Positions 23,595 to 27,743 of a stretch of DNA of 27,743 nt are shown piece after piece. Below the pieces are notes generated by a model. That model saw only the letters and a list, made by a program, of their open reading frames with translations, searched no databases and was not told where the DNA came from. Source of the DNA: a virus; the IMG/VR virus record IMGVR_UViG_3300025133_000493, positions 1 to 27,743 of that record; one strand, 5' to 3'. Within the stretch, counting starts at the first letter, position 1. Every line of letters begins with the position of its first letter. The translations under genes were made by a program, and so were the position numbers.

Positions 23595-25992
23595 ATTACC
23601 AGAGCTATTAGAGGCCATCGATCCATCCAGGGTTAGCTATGAAGAGTGGACACAGATCGGAATGGCCACAATCGATAATGGTGGCAGTGTGGCAGACTGG
23701 GATCAGTGGTCTGCGAGAGATCCAGAGCGATACCAGGCTGGGCAGTGTGAAAGGAAAGCCAAATCATTTACCGGCAGCGCCACACCAGTTGGCCTGGGCA
23801 CCATCGCACAGATCGCCAAACGCCATGGATGGATTCCAGCACAGCACAGCGCAGGCCATGCATTGGATTGGAACGCCACCATAGACACCACCAAGCTGCT
23901 ATCTTTAGAAGTGGAGGATCCTGGCTGGGTGGAACCAATCGATGTGGTGCCACCAGACAGCTGGGACCCAATACAGCAGCTTATAAAGTATCTAAACACT
24001 CTGTTTTCCTCTGAGGAATACGTGGGATATGTAACCGAGTCATACGAATCTGATGGCCGATCACTGCCAAAGCGTGGCAGTTATTCCAGGACATGTGGCG
24101 AACTAATCCAGAACCTCGAGAAGTATGGCCAGATAGATATGGCACTGGGCACACCTGATCCAGATGTAGGGGCGTGGATCCGATTTAATCCACTGGATGG
24201 AAAAGGCGTAAAGGATACCAACGTTACTGCGCACCGCTATGCGCTCATTGAATCAGACACACTGCCAATTGATCGGCAGGCTGGCATCTACAAAGCCATG
24301 GAATTACCCATTGCAGCGCTGGTGCACAGTGGTGGCAAATCACTGCACGCCATTGTGCGCATCGATGCAGCCAGCAAAGAAGAATACCGGCAGCGGGTTA
24401 ATTACCTGCACAAAGTGTGCGCTGCCAACCATCTGGAAATAGATACACAAAACAAAAATCCATCCAGGTTATCCAGGATGCCAGGCGTTATGCGCAAGGG
24501 CCAGAAACAGTTTCTGGTGGATGTAAACCAGGGCCATAGCACTTGGGACGAGTGGGTGGAATATGTCGAAGATAAAAACGACAACCTGCCACCATTTACA
24601 CAGTTTGCGGATATATTCCACGATCTACCACCACTGGCCACCCCGTTAATTGATGGCATTCTGCGCGAGGGGCACAAAATGCTGTTGGCTGGGCCATCCA
24701 AAGCTGGCAAATCATTTATGCTGCTACAGCTGGCTGTGGCCGTGGCAGAGGGCAAAAGCTGGCTGGGCTGGCAGTGCAGACAGGGCCGCGTGCTATACGT
24801 CAACCTGGAAGTGGATGCATCCAGCTGCGCGCATCGAATCCGCGATCTGTATGACAAACGCGGGTGGGCACCAGATGCCACAAAAAACCTGGATGTGTGG
24901 AATCTGCGAGGAAAAGCAGCGCCATTGGATGTGCTGGCACCAAAACTAATAAACAGGGCAAAGGATAAGCAATACAAGGTAATTATCATCGATCCAATTT
25001 ACAAGGTAATTACAGGCGATGAAAACGCAGCAGATAAGATGGCGCACTTTTGCAACCAATTCGACAAAATTTGTGCAGAATTAGAATGCGCCGTAGTCTA
25101 CTGCCACCACCACAGCAAAGGCGCACAAGGTGCCAAGGAGGCCAAAGACAGGGCCAGTGGCAGTGGCGTATTTGCACGGGATCCAGATGCGCAACTGGAT
25201 GTGGTGCAATTGATGGTGCCAGAGGATGCCAGGAAAGCGATGGCAGATAGGGTTATGTGCCAGGCCATCGTGGCAGCAGCAGAGCGCCACACACCAGACT
25301 GGAGCGATAAACTGGGCCAAGATGATGTGCTGGTACTGGAAAAGGTGACAGAGGCAGCCAGGGCACTGCTGGGCAGCAGCCACCCAGCCTGGCAGCAGAT
25401 AAACCAGCTGCGCACCGAATTGGGATACACCACAGGCTGGCGCGTGGAATTAACACTGCGAGAATTCGCACCACAGCCACCCATAGCGTTCTGGTTTCGC
25501 CATCCAATACACACCACAGAGGGCGCAGACTTCCTGGCCAGTTGTAAAGCCAATGGCGAAGTACCACCCTGGGAATTAGAGCGCCAGGAGCGCCAGGAAA
25601 AGAAAAAGAAAGATTTCGACAAGATCGCCAGAGATATTGGATTCCACATTACTGGTGATCGCATGGATCTGGATGAATTGGCTGGGCTGCTGGGCCAGAC
25701 ACCGCGGCAGGTAAAGGGGTGGGTGAAGGATTCCAGCACGCACGAAAATGTGGCATTTCCAGACAAGCGGGAAGGCATAACCGTTTGCTTAAAAGGCCAA
25801 AAGCAGCTGGTTTTGAATGATTACTATTTCCGAAGGCTGGCTGATAGTGATGGCAAGTTAACTGTGGAATCCATCAAAAAAGACACCGGCAGGAAAACAG
25901 GCAGCACCATATTGGATTGGTTCCGTGGCGATCTGGCCAGCCTGTATACCATCGATGGCAATACCATTACCCAAAACAGAAAGGATCAATAA
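23587..25992 (+). CDS. Primase-helicase: AEP-type primase fused to a RepA/DnaB-like ATPase
   Basis: 801 residues from ATG 23587, overlapping the previous stop. Residues 10-85 look like a PriCT_2-type domain (SYEEWTQIGMA, WDQWS). About 190-315 carries archaeo-eukaryotic primase motifs: YALIESD (I), GGKSLHAIV (II, S-x-H) and LEIDTQNKNPSRLSRMPGV (III). About 355-550 is a RepA/AAA_25 helicase: Walker A GPSKAGKS (369-376), Walker B KVIIIDPIY (464-472) and CAVVYCHHHSKGA. The C-terminal 180 residues hold a charged linker and winged-helix-like segments. It is the likely replisome core. Confidence 0.88.
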   Translation: MAELPELLEAIDPSRVSYEEWTQIGMATIDNGGSVADWDQWSARDPERYQAGQCERKAKSFTGSATPVGLGTIAQIAKRHGWIPAQHSAGHALDWNATIDTTKLLSLEVEDPGWVEPIDVVPPDSWDPIQQLIKYLNTLFSSEEYVGYVTESYESDGRSLPKRGSYSRTCGELIQNLEKYGQIDMALGTPDPDVGAWIRFNPLDGKGVKDTNVTAHRYALIESDTLPIDRQAGIYKAMELPIAALVHSGGKSLHAIVRIDAASKEEYRQRVNYLHKVCAANHLEIDTQNKNPSRLSRMPGVMRKGQKQFLVDVNQGHSTWDEWVEYVEDKNDNLPPFTQFADIFHDLPPLATPLIDGILREGHKMLLAGPSKAGKSFMLLQLAVAVAEGKSWLGWQCRQGRVLYVNLEVDASSCAHRIRDLYDKRGWAPDATKNLDVWNLRGKAAPLDVLAPKLINRAKDKQYKVIIIDPIYKVITGDENAADKMAHFCNQFDKICAELECAVVYCHHHSKGAQGAKEAKDRASGSGVFARDPDAQLDVVQLMVPEDARKAMADRVMCQAIVAAAERHTPDWSDKLGQDDVLVLEKVTEAARALLGSSHPAWQQINQLRTELGYTTGWRVELTLREFAPQPPIAFWFRHPIHTTEGADFLASCKANGEVPPWELERQERQEKKKKDFDKIARDIGFHITGDRMDLDELAGLLGQTPRQVKGWVKDSSTHENVAFPDKREGITVCLKGQKQLVLNDYYFRRLADSDGKLTVESIKKDTGRKTGSTILDWFRGDLASLYTIDGNTITQNRKDQ

Positions 25993-27038
25993 TGTGGACA
26001 TGTTGCACTTATTTGCAGGCGCAGGGGGGGGGATCCTTGGATCCAACCTTGATGGCCACAGAACTATCGGCGCTGTCGAGATCGAAGAGTATCCCAGAAA
26101 AATACTACTGGCCCGGCAGCTTGACGGATCATTACCTGGTTTCCCTATTTGGAACGACGTTACCACGTTCCGAAGCGACAACCCAGACACAGCCAATTAC
26201 ATCGCCAGACTGCGCGCACACAAAAACTTGTGCATCGCGGGCGGGTTCCCATGCCAAGACATTAGCGCCGCTGGAAAAGGCGCAGGAATCACAGGAGAGC
26301 GTAGCGGGCTATGGTCTGAGTTTTCCCGCATCATCAGCGAGATACGACCGCGACACGTCTTCCTGGAGAATTCACCCTTGCTTGTTTCCAGAGGACTCGA
26401 TGTCGTGCTTAGTGACCTTGCCGAAATGGGGTACCATGCGGAGTGGGGAATTGTCGGAGCGCACCACGCCGGAGGAAGTCACAAACGGGATCGGATCTGG
26501 CTCTTGGCCCACGCCAATGTGTGATGGGGGTTTCAAATCAGAGGGGCAGGTGGATAAGTTAGCCCAAAACAATATTACATTTGGCGAGTTTCGTGGCATG
26601 TGTTATCGAGCCAGCGAAACACACAAAAAAGCAGCCTGGCCTACACCATGCGCTAGGGATTGGAAGGATACCCGGGGTATGGCGCACAGCGCTACCAATC
26701 CAGATGGCACACATAGAGATAGAACCGATTTGTTACCCACGCGAATATACTCCCAAACGTCCAAAGAGGTGTCTGGCACATTAAACCCCGATTGGGTAGA
26801 GTGGCTAATGGGTTGGCCCGTGGGCTGGACACAGCTGGAGCCACTGCCAGTGGCAGATTATCCAGCAGTTGGCCAGTGGAGCGAGGACCCTGCAATATTA
26901 GGAGCGCTTGACAGGGTAACACCACCACAGCCAGCCAGGAGGCCCAGGCTAAAGTGTATTGGCAATGGCCAAGTGCCAGCTGCTGCCAGCCTGGCGTGGA
27001 ACGTGCTAAATAGAATGGCCATGGAAAGCGCACCATGA
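25992..27038 (+). CDS. Methyltransferase partner / C-terminal half, overlapping in another frame
   Basis: This frame is open from inside the previous gene; the first start beside the ribosome-binding site is ATG 25992, giving 348 residues, though the true start may lie further in. Residues from about 74 onward (CAHTKTCASRAG, GLSFPASSARYDRDTSSWRI, LVTLPKWGTMRSGELSERTT, SGSWPTPMCDGG) match methyltransferase-associated phage proteins I recall, while the same bases encode motifs IV-VIII in the other frame. Past 26524 it carries LNPDWVEWLMGWPVGWT and ends RLKCIGNGQVPAAASLAWNV, equivalent to motif X. It probably supplies target recognition and completes the enzyme. The stop overlaps the RusA start (ATGA). 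Confidence 0.7.
   Translation: MWTCCTYLQAQGGGSLDPTLMATELSALSRSKSIPEKYYWPGSLTDHYLVSLFGTTLPRSEATTQTQPITSPDCAHTKTCASRAGSHAKTLAPLEKAQESQESVAGYGLSFPASSARYDRDTSSWRIHPCLFPEDSMSCLVTLPKWGTMRSGELSERTTPEEVTNGIGSGSWPTPMCDGGFKSEGQVDKLAQNNITFGEFRGMCYRASETHKKAAWPTPCARDWKDTRGMAHSATNPDGTHRDRTDLLPTRIYSQTSKEVSGTLNPDWVEWLMGWPVGWTQLEPLPVADYPAVGQWSEDPAILGALDRVTPPQPARRPRLKCIGNGQVPAAASLAWNVLNRMAMESAP
25994..26524 (+). CDS. DNA cytosine-5 methyltransferase, motifs I-VIII
   Basis: 176 residues from GTG 25994 (ATG 26000 is also possible), preceded by AAGGA. C5-methyltransferase motifs in order: I LHLFAGAGGG (SAM binding), IV GGFPCQDIS with catalytic Cys87, VI HVFLENS (E125-N126) and VIII HHAGGSHKRDRIWLLAHA, after which the frame stops. 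The target recognition region and motifs IX-X are missing; motif X-like sequence lies in the +1 frame (next entry). The gene may be a natural split enzyme like M.AquI, or may need a frameshift. A G9 run at 26024-26032 encodes the Gly triplet of motif I. Confidence 0.85.
   Translation: MDMLHLFAGAGGGILGSNLDGHRTIGAVEIEEYPRKILLARQLDGSLPGFPIWNDVTTFRSDNPDTANYIARLRAHKNLCIAGGFPCQDISAAGKGAGITGERSGLWSEFSRIISEIRPRHVFLENSPLLVSRGLDVVLSDLAEMGYHAEWGIVGAHHAGGSHKRDRIWLLAHANV
26024..26032 (+). repeat. G9 homopolymer in the methyltransferase gene
   Basis: Nine consecutive G encode Gly-Gly-Gly of motif I. Such runs change length easily. Losing one G would join the methyltransferase start to the partner frame; gaining one would join ATG 25992 to the methyltransferase frame. 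Confidence 0.9.
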
Positions 27039-27430
27039 TCGAATTTTTTATGGCCATGGAGCCACCAACAGCCACAGCACAGATGCACCAGGTGCAATGC
27101 AGGAATGGTAGACCAATCTTTTACGATCCACCAAGGGTTAGAGCCATGAAGGCAAAGCTATACGCTGCGCTGCTGCCACACAGGCCAGATGCACCAATGG
27201 ATGGGCCGCTGAGACTAACCACCAAGTGGATCTGGCACAATAAAGCCAGGAACGAAAACAGATACAAACCGACAAAACCAGACACCGACAACCTGGTCAA
27301 GGCACTAAAGGATTTAATGGAAACCGCTGGCTATTTCCGCGACGATGCGCAAGTTTGTAGCGAGATAATCGAGAAATTCTATGGCAGGCCAGCTGGCATC
27401 TACATCAAGCTGGAGGCCATCGAAACATGA
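27035..27430 (+). CDS. rusA: RusA-like Holliday junction resolvase
   Basis: 131 residues, usual length for RusA, overlapping the previous stop (ATGA). Catalytic aspartates are visible: KPDTDNLVKALKDLM (D83, D85) and FRDDAQVCSEIIEKFYG (D103, D104), with the family start PTATAQMHQVQCRNGRPIFY and basic patches (KWIWHNKARNENRYKPTK) for junction DNA. It resolves branched recombination or replication intermediates before packaging. It is the last gene of the early operon; two terminators follow. Confidence 0.9.
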   Translation: MIEFFMAMEPPTATAQMHQVQCRNGRPIFYDPPRVRAMKAKLYAALLPHRPDAPMDGPLRLTTKWIWHNKARNENRYKPTKPDTDNLVKALKDLMETAGYFRDDAQVCSEIIEKFYGRPAGIYIKLEAIET

Positions 27431-27473
27431 TAAATAGTACACATCTGCGCAGCCAGATTGGAGGGTATTGCCA

Positions 27474-27515
27474 GGAAAATAAATACCCGCATGCGGGTCT
27501 GTTTTATTTTTTTTT
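27474..27515. terminator. Bidirectional terminator 1 (palindrome with A and T tracts)
   Basis: Perfect palindrome ACCCGCATGCGGGT at 27485-27498, flanked on the left by AAAATAAA and on the right by CTG then TTTTATTTT, which pair to extend the stem. T tracts on both strands suggest termination in both directions. Confidence 0.75.
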
Positions 27516-27532
27516 GCGATGGGCCGAAAAAC

Positions 27533-27573
27533 GAAAAAAAAATAACCGCATGCGGGTCTGTTTTATTTTTTTT
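27533..27573. terminator. Bidirectional terminator 2, near copy of terminator 1
   Basis: CCGCATGCGGGT followed by CTGTTTTATTTTTTTT, the same as terminator 1 with one base change at the left arm (AACCGC instead of ACCCGC), placed exactly 60 bp downstream. An A tract lies on its left side. Confidence 0.75.
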
Positions 27574-27743
27574 CAAATAGGCCAGAAATGGGCACTTTTC
27601 AGGGCTTATTTCGGCCAAAAAAAAAACGTGCATCTAATAAATATAAAAAGTTTTTTTTTCACACATACACACACAGGCATGGCATGGGATCCTATTTTAG
27701 GGGTTCGTACCTCACCCCAAAAATTAATCTGGACGGGACCCAC

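Larger units (their letters stand above)
27431..27743. other. Non-coding region after the early operon
   Basis: 313 bp without a credible gene. It holds the two terminators; an imperfect inverted repeat GGCCAGAAAT (27580-27589) / ATTTCGGCC (27608-27616) followed by ten A; an A/T-rich stretch (27631-27659) ending in nine T; a CA-rich stretch leading into CAGGC-ATGGC-ATGGG (27674-27688), a faint echo of the pentamer tracts; and a last inverted repeat GGGGT (27700-27704) / ACCCC (27714-27718). It could contain a replication origin or a packaging-region boundary; nothing decides this. Confidence 0.6.

Noticed and set aside
25917-25991. Upstream extension of the methyltransferase partner frame to 25917
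   Set aside because: This part lies inside the primase-helicase gene, has no ribosome-binding site and does not resemble known protein.
27695-27723. tRNA-like or attachment-site-like sequence (GGGGTTCGTACCTCACCCCA)
   Set aside because: The apparent T loop TTCGTAC lacks the nearly invariant A at position 58, the T-arm does not pair, and no acceptor or anticodon arm is present. The GGGGT/ACCCC arms are better read as a plain inverted repeat. No integrase was found to support an att site.

Overview
The window is about 27.7 kb of a tailed bacteriophage or prophage (Caudoviricetes). It has an HK97-type head and the gene order of a non-contractile (siphovirus-like) tail: portal, prohead protease, major capsid protein, connectors, major tail protein, frameshifted tail chaperones, tape measure, distal tail protein and tail hub. 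Every gene I can support is on the + strand. The host cannot be named from the sequence. A Gram-negative host is favoured by the endolysin type (peptidoglycan-binding domain plus goose-type lysozyme) and by a lipobox-bearing membrane protein in the lysis region, but this is inference. No terminase, integrase or tRNA gene is visible, and the portal gene is cut by the left edge, so the element continues beyond the window.

Layout. 1-6306: head and connector genes (portal-MuF fusion, protease, capsid with a strong terminator behind it, head-tail connectors, tail completion and terminator proteins, major tail protein), ending in a tail chaperone pair joined by a likely -1 frameshift. 6310-13918: tape measure, a distal tail protein that appears split into two genes, tail hub, fibre-like proteins and two proteins with N-terminal export signals. 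13931-15975: lysis module (holin-like membrane proteins, endolysin, a multi-membrane protein with an internal lipobox), closed by an intrinsic terminator. 16022-16578: a strong sigma70-type promoter with an inverted repeat inside it, a small Cys-rich protein and an Xre repressor-like protein, which start the early operon. 16580-18079: two genes of unknown function, each preceded by an unusual tract of exactly twelve NNGGC pentamers, plus a small membrane protein. 18149-27430: DNA replication, recombination and modification (RecF/SMC-like ATPase, RecA-like ATPase, an SSB-like DUF669 protein, SF2 helicase, PD-(D/E)XK nuclease, AEP primase-helicase, cytosine-5 methyltransferase in two overlapping frames, RusA resolvase). 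27431-27743: non-coding, with two near-identical bidirectional terminators exactly 60 bp apart and A/T tracts.

The two observations most worth follow-up are these. (1) The C5 methyltransferase: motifs I-VIII lie in one frame, the C-terminal region lies in another, and the two frames overlap for several hundred bases while both look like conserved protein. A G9 run and nested start codons (ATGTG) sit at the 5' end. (2) The duplicated leader TTTTTAC-(NNGGC)12-AAGGAAACAA in front of two early genes. Genome-wide, the palindrome TGGCCA is strikingly over-represented.
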